In this document: one piece after another, positions 27,957 to 36,225 of the stretch
How the letters are laid out: each line of letters begins with the position of its first letter
Numbering within the stretch: position 1 is the stretch's first letter
Assembly: GCA_002162875.1 (NCBI GenBank)
Contig: MABA01000008.1
Coordinates: forward strand, 272,317 to 336,316
Length of the DNA: 64,000 nucleotides
Direction of reading: 5' to 3'
Origin: Rhodobacterales bacterium 52_120_T64
GTDB lineage: Bacteria; Pseudomonadota; Alphaproteobacteria; Rhodobacterales; Rhodobacteraceae
Translations under genes and position numbers: made by a program
The notes under the pieces: generated by a model
Seen by the model: the letters and a program-made list of their open reading frames with translations, nothing else
The model's database searches: none
What the model was told of the DNA's origin: nothing

Positions 27957-28945
27957 AACTTGGCCCGCGTAATCTGATCACTGATGTGGCCGGCCTGCGG
28001 GTTGGTAATGCCCAAGACGACGCGCTTAAGTCGGGCTGCACCGTATTGGTTGGTGATGCGCCCTTTACGGCAGCAGTTCACGTGATGGGCGGTGCACCCG
28101 GAACGCGGGAAACGGAATTATTGGCACCTGACAAGCTGGTGCAGGAAGTTGATGCACTGGTGCTCTCGGGTGGCTCCGCCTTTGGGCTGGACGCGCCATC
28201 TGGCGTCTGCGACGGGCTTAGGGCAATGGGACGAGGGTTCAAAGTTGGCGACGCCACCATCCCAATCGTGCCTGGGGCGATCCTTTTTGATCTGTTGAAT
28301 GGCGGGGACAAAGAATGGACGGACAATCCCTATAAACCTCTTGGGCTATCGGCGCTGTCCGATGCTTCCAAGAATTTTGCACTAGGTACAATCGGGGCCG
28401 GTACGGGCGCGACGACAAAAGAACTAAAAGGGGGCCTCGGCTCCGCCTCGGTGGTGCTCGACAATGGTATCACGATTGGTGCATTGGTGGCAGTGAATGC
28501 CGTCGGGTCAGTTATTCAAGACGGTCAGCAACATTTCTGGGCTGCGCCGTTTGAAGTTAACGATGAATATGGTGGCCATGGATCTGCGGCTTCTCTGGAT
28601 CCGTTAAGATCAACGCAACCGTTATCGCCACCGCACAGCACGAACACCACAATCGCTATCATCGCGACTGACGCGGACCTGACCCAAGCACAAGCCACTA
28701 GAATCGCCGTGGCTGCCCATGATGGAATGGCGCGCGCAATTGTGCCGAGTCACACACCCTTCGACGGCGATCTGATATTTGTTGCGGCGACGGGCAAAAG
28801 GCCATTAAACGATCCGCCTGCAGATCAACTCGCGATCGGTCATGCTGCTGCAGATTGCCTGTCTCGCGCCATTGCGCGTGGTGTTTATGAGGCGACTTCC
28901 GCACCCGGCGACACGCTGCCGACTTGGAACGAAAAATGGGAGTAG
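27953..28945 (+). CDS. P1-family N-terminal-nucleophile peptidase (DmpA/NylC-like)
   Basis: A 330-residue precursor of the DmpA/NylC (P1, S58) family. It starts with GPRNLITDVAGLRVGNAQ and contains GGSAFGLDAPSGV. Such enzymes self-cleave and use the freed N-terminal Ser or Thr as nucleophile. Here the cleavage site is predicted between N231 and T232 in HSTNTTIAIIATD, which resembles NylC-type Asn/Thr processing more than the Gly/Ser site of DmpA. Family members hydrolyse beta-aminoacyl peptides, D-amino-acid amides or nylon oligomers. Last gene of the operon; a small hairpin follows the stop without a T-run. Confidence 0.87.
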   Translation: MKLGPRNLITDVAGLRVGNAQDDALKSGCTVLVGDAPFTAAVHVMGGAPGTRETELLAPDKLVQEVDALVLSGGSAFGLDAPSGVCDGLRAMGRGFKVGDATIPIVPGAILFDLLNGGDKEWTDNPYKPLGLSALSDASKNFALGTIGAGTGATTKELKGGLGSASVVLDNGITIGALVAVNAVGSVIQDGQQHFWAAPFEVNDEYGGHGSAASLDPLRSTQPLSPPHSTNTTIAIIATDADLTQAQATRIAVAAHDGMARAIVPSHTPFDGDLIFVAATGKRPLNDPPADQLAIGHAAADCLSRAIARGVYEATSAPGDTLPTWNEKWE

Positions 28946-28977
28946 GGTGCGTATAACACCCTCCACACCCAGAAATA

Positions 28978-29066
28978 GTTAACGCAAATTGTACATACGT
29001 GTTGTGTACGGTTTGTGTACGTGTTGTGCACACGAAAAATACGTGATTTTGGCTAAAGGTTAACGC
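28978..29066. repeat. Dispersed intergenic element, copy 1 (11-bp-spaced octamers)
   Basis: Three octamers TTGTGTAC (29002-29009), TTGTGTAC (29013-29020) and TTGTGCAC (29024-29031) lie exactly 11 bp apart, preceded by the related TTGTACATACG and flanked by GTTAAC sites (28978 and 29059). An inverted second copy is at 52402-52508. The element fills the gap between convergent genes, and the right GTTAAC includes the gltX stop codon. It does not form a strong hairpin, so it is unlikely to be a terminator. Confidence 0.75.
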
Positions 29067-30379
29067 CCACCGATATTTTGTAACAGCGGCAAAAGCTTCG
29101 ACATATCCGGCCCGTGCTCCATCCCTGTTAATGCTTTTCTAAGGGGCATAAACAACCCCTTACCTTTGCGTCCAGTTGCCGCCTTCACCGCGGTTGTCCA
29201 TTCTTTCCAAGCGGTGTCCGAGCGCGGTTCCGCTGGCAATAACTTCATCGCTTGATCGATGAAATCGCCATCTTCCGCATCGACAACAGGTTCCACCCCA
29301 TCGCGGCATAGCGCCCACAATGCGGCTATGTCAGCGCGGGTTTCGATGTTTTCGCGCGCCATTGCCCAAAACGGTGCAGCCAAATCACCCGGAACTTCAA
29401 GCGCTTCCAGATCAGCCTGAACCGACGAAATGCCCATTGAATGCAATACCTTGGCCGACAGTGGTCCAAGGTCAGCTACATCAAATTTAGTCGGTGCGGA
29501 ACCAAAACTGGAAAGATCAAACCCGTCAATAAGATCAGCCAAGTGTTGTTGTAGTTCCAAGGGCTGCGAGGATCCGAGACGCGCCATGTGAGACAACAAC
29601 GCCATCGGCTCAACCCCCTGTTCGCGAAGGTCTTTCAGTGCCAGTGTACCAAGGCGTTTAGACAATCCTTCACCCTGTGGGCCGGTCAACAGCGAGTGAT
29701 GCGCGAAAGCCGGAACTGTCCCAACCAACGCCTCGATAATCTGGATTTGTGTTGCGGTATTTGTTACGTGATCAGACCCCCGAACAACGTTCGTAATTCC
29801 GAAGTCCACATCGTCACAAACAGACGCCAGCGTATACAAAAACTGCCCGTCGCCACGGATCAAAACCGGGTCTGAAACACTGGCAGCATCAATGGATAAA
29901 TCACCTAAAATTCCGTCATTCCACTCGATCCGTTCTTGGTCCAGCTTGAACCGCCAATGACCGGAACGCTCGGCCCGCAAAGCATCCCGTTCGGCATCGG
30001 TAAGCGTCAACGCAGACCGATCGTAAACCGGAGGTTTGCGCATGTTTAATTGCTTCTTACGCTTCAGGTCCAACTCGGTAGGTGTTTCAAAACACTCGTA
30101 AAATCGCCCTGATGCGCGCAATTCATCAGCGGCCTCATTGTAGCGGTCCAGTCGTGAAGACTGCGTTTCAACACGGTCCCACATCAAGCCCAACCAATCC
30201 ATGTCACGCTTGATTTGGTCAGCAAATTCAACTGTAGAACGCGTCGGGTCTGTGTCATCCAGTCGTAAAATGAAGGTGCCGCCCGACTTGCGGGCAATCA
30301 CCCAGTTGAACAAGGCGGTGCGCAAATTTCCGACGTGCAAAAATCCGGTGGGCGAGGGGGCGAAACGGGTAGTAGTCAT
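29060..30379 (-). CDS. gltX: Glutamyl-tRNA synthetase
   Basis: A 439-residue class I aminoacyl-tRNA synthetase. The HIGH-type motif is in RFAPSPTGFLHVGNLRTALFN, and the KMSKS-type loop reads GEGLSKRLGTLAL, as in one of the two GluRS types of alphaproteobacteria. The C-terminal anticodon-binding part is shorter than in E. coli. ATG 30379 overlaps the nadE stop by ATGA and begins the conserved domain; the open frame extends five codons further. Whether it charges tRNA-Glu, tRNA-Gln or both cannot be decided here; a second GluRS is expected elsewhere. Confidence 0.96.
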   Translation of the reverse strand: MTTTRFAPSPTGFLHVGNLRTALFNWVIARKSGGTFILRLDDTDPTRSTVEFADQIKRDMDWLGLMWDRVETQSSRLDRYNEAADELRASGRFYECFETPTELDLKRKKQLNMRKPPVYDRSALTLTDAERDALRAERSGHWRFKLDQERIEWNDGILGDLSIDAASVSDPVLIRGDGQFLYTLASVCDDVDFGITNVVRGSDHVTNTATQIQIIEALVGTVPAFAHHSLLTGPQGEGLSKRLGTLALKDLREQGVEPMALLSHMARLGSSQPLELQQHLADLIDGFDLSSFGSAPTKFDVADLGPLSAKVLHSMGISSVQADLEALEVPGDLAAPFWAMARENIETRADIAALWALCRDGVEPVVDAEDGDFIDQAMKLLPAEPRSDTAWKEWTTAVKAATGRKGKGLFMPLRKALTGMEHGPDMSKLLPLLQNIGGR

Positions 30380-32034
30380 GATGGGTCTCTCCAACGGTTG
30401 GCAATGGGATAGCGGCGGTCCAGCCAGAATGCGCGTTTGGTCAGGCGCGGTCCTGGGGCCGACTGGAAGCGTTTGTATTCGCTGATATAGAGCAGGTGTT
30501 CAACCTTTTTCACGGTATCGCGGTCATATCCGGCGGCAACACATTCGGACACGGCGGCGTCCCCTTCCATCAACATGGTCAGTATACCATCGAGGACATC
30601 ATAAGGCGGCAAGGAATCTTCGTCTTTTTGATCCTCGCGCAGCTCTGCAGTTGGTGGTTTTTCGATGATATTTACTGGAATTACGGCGCCCTCTGGGCCC
30701 TTCATCCAAGTTGCGTAATTTTCGTTACGCCAACGGCAGGTCGCGAAAACGCGGGTTTTGTAAAGGTCTTTGATGGGGTTGTATCCACCCGCCATGTCCC
30801 CGTAAATTGTAGCGTAACCTACTGCAACTTCGGACTTATTTCCTGTGGTCAATAGCATTGCCCCGAACTTGTTCGACATCGCCATCAGCAATAAACCGCG
30901 AAGACGGGACTGGATGTTTTCTTCGGTTATGTCTGCATCGAAACCTTCGAACAAAGGCGCCAACGTATTCGTGATCGCAGCGCGCCCTTCGGATATCGAT
31001 ATGTTGTCCAAGCGGCATCCTAGTGATGCAGCCACGTCTGCTGCATCATCCAGCGATTCCTGCGAGGTATATTCCGAAGGCATCATCACGCAATGAACGT
31101 TTTCCGGTCCCAAAGCATCGGCTGCAATTGTTGCTACAATAGCAGAATCCACTCCGCCGGAGAGTCCGAGGATCACCTTGGAAAATCCGGTTTTCCGCAT
31201 GTAATCCCGCAGGCCTTCGACCATTGCGCGATATTCCTGTTCTTCCAGCGAGGGATGGTCTGCAAGGTCGCCGTCCAAGGCACGCCAACCGTCCGGCGTT
31301 TGCTCGAAATAGACCTCTGTATAAGCTTCGTCGAACAGTGGCATCCGCGCAACCATCTTGCCACCCGGGTTCAATACGAACGACCCACCGTCAAAGATTT
31401 GATCATCCTGCCCGCCAACCATGTTGAGGTAAATCAGCGGCAATCCAGTTTCGACCACGCGACTTACCATATGGTTAATACGACGGTCGAATTTACCGCT
31501 GTAATAGGGCGAACCATTCGGGACCAATAGTAATTCTGCGCCACTTTCGGCCATGGTTTCGCAGACGTCCTCGTGCCATGCATCTTCGCAAATCGGGGTG
31601 CCAACGCGGATCGGACCGAGGCTGAAAGGGCCAGATATCTGCGCTGATTCAAACAATCGCTGTTCGTCAAAAACCTGCGTATTTGGTAAGTGATGCTTGC
31701 GCGTGAGAGTGTGTATTTTGCCGTTCTTTAGAACGTAATAGGCATTGTAAACTTTGCCGTCCTCAAGTACCGGCGCACCTATCCCAAGGGCCGGGCCATT
31801 CGCACAATCAGCTGCCAAACCCTCCAAAGCATCAGCCACAGAATCCAGAAAAGCGGGTTTGGTCACCAAATCTTGTGTTTGGTAGCCTGTCAAAAACATC
31901 TCGGGCAAAGCCACGAGGTCAGCATTTTTCTGTGTGCCTCGTTTATGGGCTTCGACGGCTTTGGCCGCATTGCCTGCAATATCACCTACGGTCGGGTTCA
32001 ATTGGCAAAGAGATAGACAAAAATTAACCGACAT
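30376..32034 (-). CDS. nadE: Glutamine-dependent NAD+ synthetase NadE
   Basis: A 552-residue two-domain enzyme. The N-terminal nitrilase-like glutaminase (residues ~1-260) shows Glu in LPEMFLTGY, Lys in TRKHHLPN and the nucleophilic Cys in PICEDAWHEDV. The C-terminal ATP-pyrophosphatase domain has the P-loop GLSGGVDSAIVATIAADALG and the motif TTGNKSE. It amidates nicotinic acid adenine dinucleotide to NAD+. Transcribed leftward and coupled to gltX. The C-terminal KRFQSAPGPRLTKRAFWLDRRYP is typical of the family. Confidence 0.97.
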   Translation of the reverse strand: MSVNFCLSLCQLNPTVGDIAGNAAKAVEAHKRGTQKNADLVALPEMFLTGYQTQDLVTKPAFLDSVADALEGLAADCANGPALGIGAPVLEDGKVYNAYYVLKNGKIHTLTRKHHLPNTQVFDEQRLFESAQISGPFSLGPIRVGTPICEDAWHEDVCETMAESGAELLLVPNGSPYYSGKFDRRINHMVSRVVETGLPLIYLNMVGGQDDQIFDGGSFVLNPGGKMVARMPLFDEAYTEVYFEQTPDGWRALDGDLADHPSLEEQEYRAMVEGLRDYMRKTGFSKVILGLSGGVDSAIVATIAADALGPENVHCVMMPSEYTSQESLDDAADVAASLGCRLDNISISEGRAAITNTLAPLFEGFDADITEENIQSRLRGLLLMAMSNKFGAMLLTTGNKSEVAVGYATIYGDMAGGYNPIKDLYKTRVFATCRWRNENYATWMKGPEGAVIPVNIIEKPPTAELREDQKDEDSLPPYDVLDGILTMLMEGDAAVSECVAAGYDRDTVKKVEHLLYISEYKRFQSAPGPRLTKRAFWLDRRYPIANRWRDPS

Positions 32035-32250
32035 TTAAGCCTCCGGAATGATAGTTAAGGATGGAAGTACTATCTTAATTAGGCAAAGCACAAGCTATTA
32101 GGGCAAAAGTTCGCCAACAGTCTGCTCACGTTTGCAAAAAGTCGTTGTCAGAAGACATGGATAACCATAGACTCCGTACAAAATACGGGCCGCGAATTTA
32201 CGCGGAGCAGTAACTAAGGGAGCCGGGGAGAGTAACTCCGGAAGGGCAGT

Positions 32251-33666
32251 TTGAAAAAAGTCATTCTTTTCGGTACCGCAATAGTAGTCTTGGCGATGTC
32301 GCCCGCCTTATCGCAAGAAGGCAGTGTCCAGATCAAACAGTATGACACTGGCGGTATATACGAGGGTGAATTCCTCGACGGAAAGCAGCACGGGCTGGGA
32401 ACTTACCGTTTGCCCAATGGCTATGAATACACTGGAGAATGGGTTGCTGGCCGAATCGAAGGTGTGGGTAAAGCCACTTATCCCGATGGCTCGGTTTATG
32501 ACGGCGCGTTTATTAACGGCCGCCCCGAAGGTCAGGGCAAGATTGTTTTTGCTGATGGCGGCACTTTTGAAGGTAGCTGGGTAGACGGTAAAATTGCGGG
32601 CAGTGGTGTTGCGATCTATGCCAACGGCGTGCGTTACGAAGGTCAATTCGAAAATGCGGTGCATCACGGTGTCGGCGTTATGACCAGCGAAAACGGTTAC
32701 CGTTATGAAGGTGACTGGGTCGAGGGTACGAAACACGGCCAGGGTACGATCACGTATTCTGATGGTGCAATCTACGAAGGCGATATCGTTCGCGGCGTTC
32801 GCCAAGGTGCCGGCAGTCTGACGTTGCCCGATGGCTTGGTCTACACTGGTAGCTGGGAAAACGGCCAGATTAACGGCAGTGGTGTCCTGACACAGGCGAA
32901 CGGCGACCGTTATGAAGGCGATATGGTTAACGGCCAGCGGCAGGGCCAAGGCGTGGCTGCCTATGCATCAGGCGACCGCTATGAAGGCACGTTTGAGGGT
33001 GATTTGCGTCACGGCGAAGGTGTTTTCAACGGCGCAGACGGCTATATATACGACGGCGATTGGGTCGAAGGCCGGATCGAGGGGCAAGGTGAAGTTACGT
33101 ATCCTGACGGATCCATTTACGTAGGTTCTTTCCTGAACGATGTGGCCCACGACGTTGGTATGATCACCTATCCCGATGGCAGCTCTTATGAGGGTAACTG
33201 GGTCAACGGAATTATCGAAGGCTCGGGTATCGCAAAATACGGCAACGGTTTGGTTTATGAAGGCGAATTCCTGAACGCCAAAAATCACGGCAGAGGCACA
33301 ATGGTGTATCAAGACGGCTACCAATACACCGGCGATTGGGAAAACGGCTTGCGCCACGGTGATGGTGTTGCGACATACGCTGATGGCACCCTTTACACCG
33401 GCGGTTTCGTAAGCGGGCAACGCGAAGGTACCGGAACAATCACTATGTCTGATGGTTTTGAATACGCAGGTGGCTGGAAAGCTGGCGAGATCGACGGCGA
33501 CGGTGTGGCGCGCTATCCGAATGGCGACGTTTATGAGGGGCTATTCAGCAAAGGCCAGCGTCAGGGTCGCGGCGTTATGCGTTATGCTAGCGGTGAAGAA
33601 TATGACGGTTTCTGGGCCAATGGCCAGCGTTCTACCGAGGCTGAAGCGGCTGCAGCGAACAACTGA
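32251..33666 (+). CDS. Exported MORN-repeat protein with 18-19 repeats
   Basis: A 471-residue protein. A signal peptide (MKKVILFGTAIVVLAMSPALSQ) is followed by 18 complete 23-residue MORN units and a partial nineteenth, covering residues ~34-460. Each unit follows the pattern G-x-x-Y-x-G-x-[FW]-x-x-G-x-x-x-G-x-G. The C-terminus is Ala/Glu-rich. MORN arrays build rigid beta structures and bind lipids or proteins; a role in the periplasm or cell envelope is likely. The start codon is TTG with GGAAGGG upstream. No other domain is attached. Followed by a good terminator. Confidence 0.88.
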   Translation: MKKVILFGTAIVVLAMSPALSQEGSVQIKQYDTGGIYEGEFLDGKQHGLGTYRLPNGYEYTGEWVAGRIEGVGKATYPDGSVYDGAFINGRPEGQGKIVFADGGTFEGSWVDGKIAGSGVAIYANGVRYEGQFENAVHHGVGVMTSENGYRYEGDWVEGTKHGQGTITYSDGAIYEGDIVRGVRQGAGSLTLPDGLVYTGSWENGQINGSGVLTQANGDRYEGDMVNGQRQGQGVAAYASGDRYEGTFEGDLRHGEGVFNGADGYIYDGDWVEGRIEGQGEVTYPDGSIYVGSFLNDVAHDVGMITYPDGSSYEGNWVNGIIEGSGIAKYGNGLVYEGEFLNAKNHGRGTMVYQDGYQYTGDWENGLRHGDGVATYADGTLYTGGFVSGQREGTGTITMSDGFEYAGGWKAGEIDGDGVARYPNGDVYEGLFSKGQRQGRGVMRYASGEEYDGFWANGQRSTEAEAAAANN

Positions 33667-33687
33667 TTTTTAGTTATGCGATTATTA

Positions 33688-33714
33688 ATGGCGCCTTATA
33701 TGGGCGCCGTTTTT
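33688..33714 (+). terminator. Rho-independent terminator after MORN gene
   Basis: GGCGCC (33690-33695) and GGCGCC (33703-33708) enclose a 7-base loop and are followed by TTTTT, 20 bases past the MORN gene stop. It may also act for the convergent epimerase gene. Confidence 0.75.
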
Positions 33715-33726
33715 CGTGCAGCTTTG

Positions 33727-34740
33727 CTAAACGTCGTAGTATTCGCGGTACCATGTAACGAATTTGGCTACGCCTTCATCCACATTGGTTTGCGGGCAAT
33801 ATCCGGTTAGCTGTTTCAACAAAGATGCGTTCGCCCACGTTGCCGGCACATCACCCATTTGCATTTCCATGTTGTTTCGCACGGCCTTCATGCCAAGCGC
33901 TGTTTCCATCGCTTCGATAAACGCGCCAAGGCTAACTTTGTCCGAGTTCCCGATATTTACGGTTCTATATGGCCCAACCGGACTAAGACTGTCTCCCTCG
34001 GGAATGCTTTCCAGGTTTTCCGGTTCAACGGGGGCCGCGTCAATTAACAACCGAATGCCACGCACCAGATCGGTCACATATGTGAAGTCCCGTGCCATGT
34101 TTCCATGGTTGTATACGTCAATCGGGCTGCCTTCCAGCGTGGCTTTGACGAATTTGAATAAGGCCATGTCTGGCCGGCCAAACGGGCCGTACACAGTGAA
34201 GAACCGGAACATAGTTGTCGGAATTTTCCACAGATGCGCATAGGAATGCGCCATCCCTTCGGTCGCTTTTTTGGTAGCAGCATAGAGCGTAAGAGGTGTT
34301 TCGGTTTTATCGGTTTCTGTAAACGGCATTTCTTCGTTCGCGCCGTAAACGGAGGAGGTGGATGCCATCAGCAGATGGTCCACCCCGAATTCGCGTGTAA
34401 GTTCCATTAGATTGAAAGTGCCAACAATATTAGCTTCGACATATGCGCGAGGGTTTTCAAGGCTATACCGGACCCCAGCTTGTGCTGCGAGGTGCACAAC
34501 AATGTCAGGCTTGGCAGCCATATATGCGTTACGCAAACCTTCGACATCCTCGAGCATGGCTTGGTGCGTTGTGAAGTTTGGGCTTTGCAACAACTTTTGT
34601 TGGCGCCGCTGCTTCAGTGTCACATCATAGTAATCGGTCATTCCATCAAAGCCGATTACTTCAAACCCCTCGTCTAGAAGCATTTGACATAAATGGTAAC
34701 CAATAAAACCGGCAGAACCAGTTACGAAAACCTTACGCAT
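33727..34740 (-). CDS. UDP-glucuronate 4-epimerase-like SDR
   Basis: A 337-residue extended SDR. The NAD motif is TGSAGFIGYH; the catalytic Tyr and Lys lie in LYAATKKATEGM, with Ser in ASTSSVYG. The segments FFTVYGPFGRPDMALFKF and GNMARDFTYV are characteristic of UDP-glucuronate 4-epimerases, which make UDP-galacturonate. The gene follows UDP-glucose dehydrogenase with four bases between them, which supplies its substrate. The product would feed capsule, exopolysaccharide or LPS core synthesis in the cytoplasm. Confidence 0.9.
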   Translation of the reverse strand: MRKVFVTGSAGFIGYHLCQMLLDEGFEVIGFDGMTDYYDVTLKQRRQQKLLQSPNFTTHQAMLEDVEGLRNAYMAAKPDIVVHLAAQAGVRYSLENPRAYVEANIVGTFNLMELTREFGVDHLLMASTSSVYGANEEMPFTETDKTETPLTLYAATKKATEGMAHSYAHLWKIPTTMFRFFTVYGPFGRPDMALFKFVKATLEGSPIDVYNHGNMARDFTYVTDLVRGIRLLIDAAPVEPENLESIPEGDSLSPVGPYRTVNIGNSDKVSLGAFIEAMETALGMKAVRNNMEMQMGDVPATWANASLLKQLTGYCPQTNVDEGVAKFVTWYREYYDV

Positions 34741-34744
34741 AGTA

Positions 34745-36061
34745 TTAACTTTCTATTGTACCTTTGCCGATGCATGTAAGCGTCAGACCGGCGTCGAAAA
34801 CTTCTTTGGGGGGGTAAATGTTCCGTAAATCAATGAACACAGAAGTGGTTAACAATTCCTTAATTCGCGATAGGTCCAGTCCGCGAAACGCATTCCATTC
34901 GGTGATTATCACCAACGCATCTGCCCCATCCGCCGCCGTGTAAGCATCGTCGACCCAGTCAACACCGTTCAGTAACTTTCGCGCTTCGTCCACACCTTCC
35001 GGATCACAGGCCGTTATACTGGCGCCAGCGGCGATCAGTTCAGGAATGATGACAAGGCTCGGCGCGTCACGCATATCATCTGTGTTTGGCTTAAACGTCA
35101 CACCTAGAACCGCAATGCGTTTACCCTTCACACTGCCACCGCAAGCCATGATGATTTTGTCTGCCATATCGGACTTTCGCGCGTCATTCACTGCGACGAC
35201 TGTTTCGATAATACGCTGTGGGGCACCGTAACGTTCCCCAGTCTGCACCAATGCTAATGTATCTTTGGGGAAACAACTGCCACCGTAGCCTGGACCTGCG
35301 TGCAGGAATTTGCCGCCAATCCGTGTATCAAGCCCAATACCCTTGGCAACCTGCTGGACATCACCGCCTGTTTTTTCGCAAAGATCGGCGATTTCATTGA
35401 TGAACGTAATTTTCATGGCCAGAAATGCGTTTGCAGCATACTTGATGGTCTCAGCGGTTTCCAGATCAGTTACCATTACGGGTGTTTCGCGGATGTTCAG
35501 CGGCCGGTAAATGTTTCGCATCACGTCCTCCGCTTCTGGGGATTCCACACCGACGACCACACGGTCAGGGCGCATGAAATCTTCGATTGCGGAACCTTCG
35601 CGCAGGAATTCGGGATTGGAGACAATTTCAAACGCAGCCGAGGGACTGCAGGAGTTAATGATCCGCTTAATCTCGCGGTTGGTGCCTACCGGAACCGTGG
35701 ATTTTGTTATGATGACTGTATCGGTTGAAAGTTTCTCGCCCAGTTCACGTGCGGTGTCGTATACGTATGTCAAATCGGCGAAGCCGTCGCCGCGACGTGC
35801 GGGTGTGCCTACAGCAATGAATATAGCGTCAGCATCGACAATCGAAGATGCTAGGCTGTCTGAAAACTCCAACCGTCCTTCACTGATATTCCGTTCGAGT
35901 AGTATATCGAGGCCAGGTTCAAAAATAGGCACCTCGCCCGATCGCAACTTGGCCAGCTTTGTCTGATCTTTTTCAACACAAATAACCTGATGTCCAAAGT
36001 CCGAAAAGCAAACGCCAGATACTAATCCAACGTAGCCTGCGCCGATCATTACAATTTTCAC
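34745..36061 (-). CDS. ugd: UDP-glucose 6-dehydrogenase
   Basis: A 438-residue NAD-dependent enzyme oxidising UDP-glucose to UDP-glucuronate. The N-terminal Rossmann motif is GAGYVGLVSGVCFSDFGH, and the catalytic Cys is in GPGYGGSCFPKDT. The C-terminal half has GVTFKPNTDDMRDAPS. The start codon is GTG with AGGAG seven bases upstream. It forms a two-gene unit with the 4-epimerase. Length fits the bacterial family (about 435 residues). Confidence 0.95.
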   Translation of the reverse strand: MKIVMIGAGYVGLVSGVCFSDFGHQVICVEKDQTKLAKLRSGEVPIFEPGLDILLERNISEGRLEFSDSLASSIVDADAIFIAVGTPARRGDGFADLTYVYDTARELGEKLSTDTVIITKSTVPVGTNREIKRIINSCSPSAAFEIVSNPEFLREGSAIEDFMRPDRVVVGVESPEAEDVMRNIYRPLNIRETPVMVTDLETAETIKYAANAFLAMKITFINEIADLCEKTGGDVQQVAKGIGLDTRIGGKFLHAGPGYGGSCFPKDTLALVQTGERYGAPQRIIETVVAVNDARKSDMADKIIMACGGSVKGKRIAVLGVTFKPNTDDMRDAPSLVIIPELIAAGASITACDPEGVDEARKLLNGVDWVDDAYTAADGADALVIITEWNAFRGLDLSRIKELLTTSVFIDLRNIYPPKEVFDAGLTLTCIGKGTIES

Positions 36062-36225
36062 GAAATGCTCCTGATTTATCTACTTGCTTGCTGTTCTATG
36101 GCATAGAAACAGAAAAGGGTTAACGGATCATTCGGTTATTGAATTTGTTGCCGTAATATTTTGACATTCAGCTAGTTGTGATCCAAAACCCTCAGGAGCG
36201 TCAATTTGACTCCGTAACTGTTAGT

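Noticed and set aside
28978..29066. CtrA-binding sites at the GTTAAC flanks of the octamer element
   Set aside because: CtrA sites need TTAA-N7-TTAA; the spacing around these flanks does not fit.
28978..29066. Intrinsic terminator between the P1 peptidase and gltX
   Set aside because: The only stem (AGGGTG/CACCCT near 28944-28962) is short and has no T-run; the octamers are direct, not inverted, repeats.
32340..33640. 69-bp periodic DNA that could suggest a tandem repeat or CRISPR-like array
   Set aside because: The period is exactly 23 codons of the MORN protein, the DNA units are diverged, and there are no unique spacers between identical repeats.
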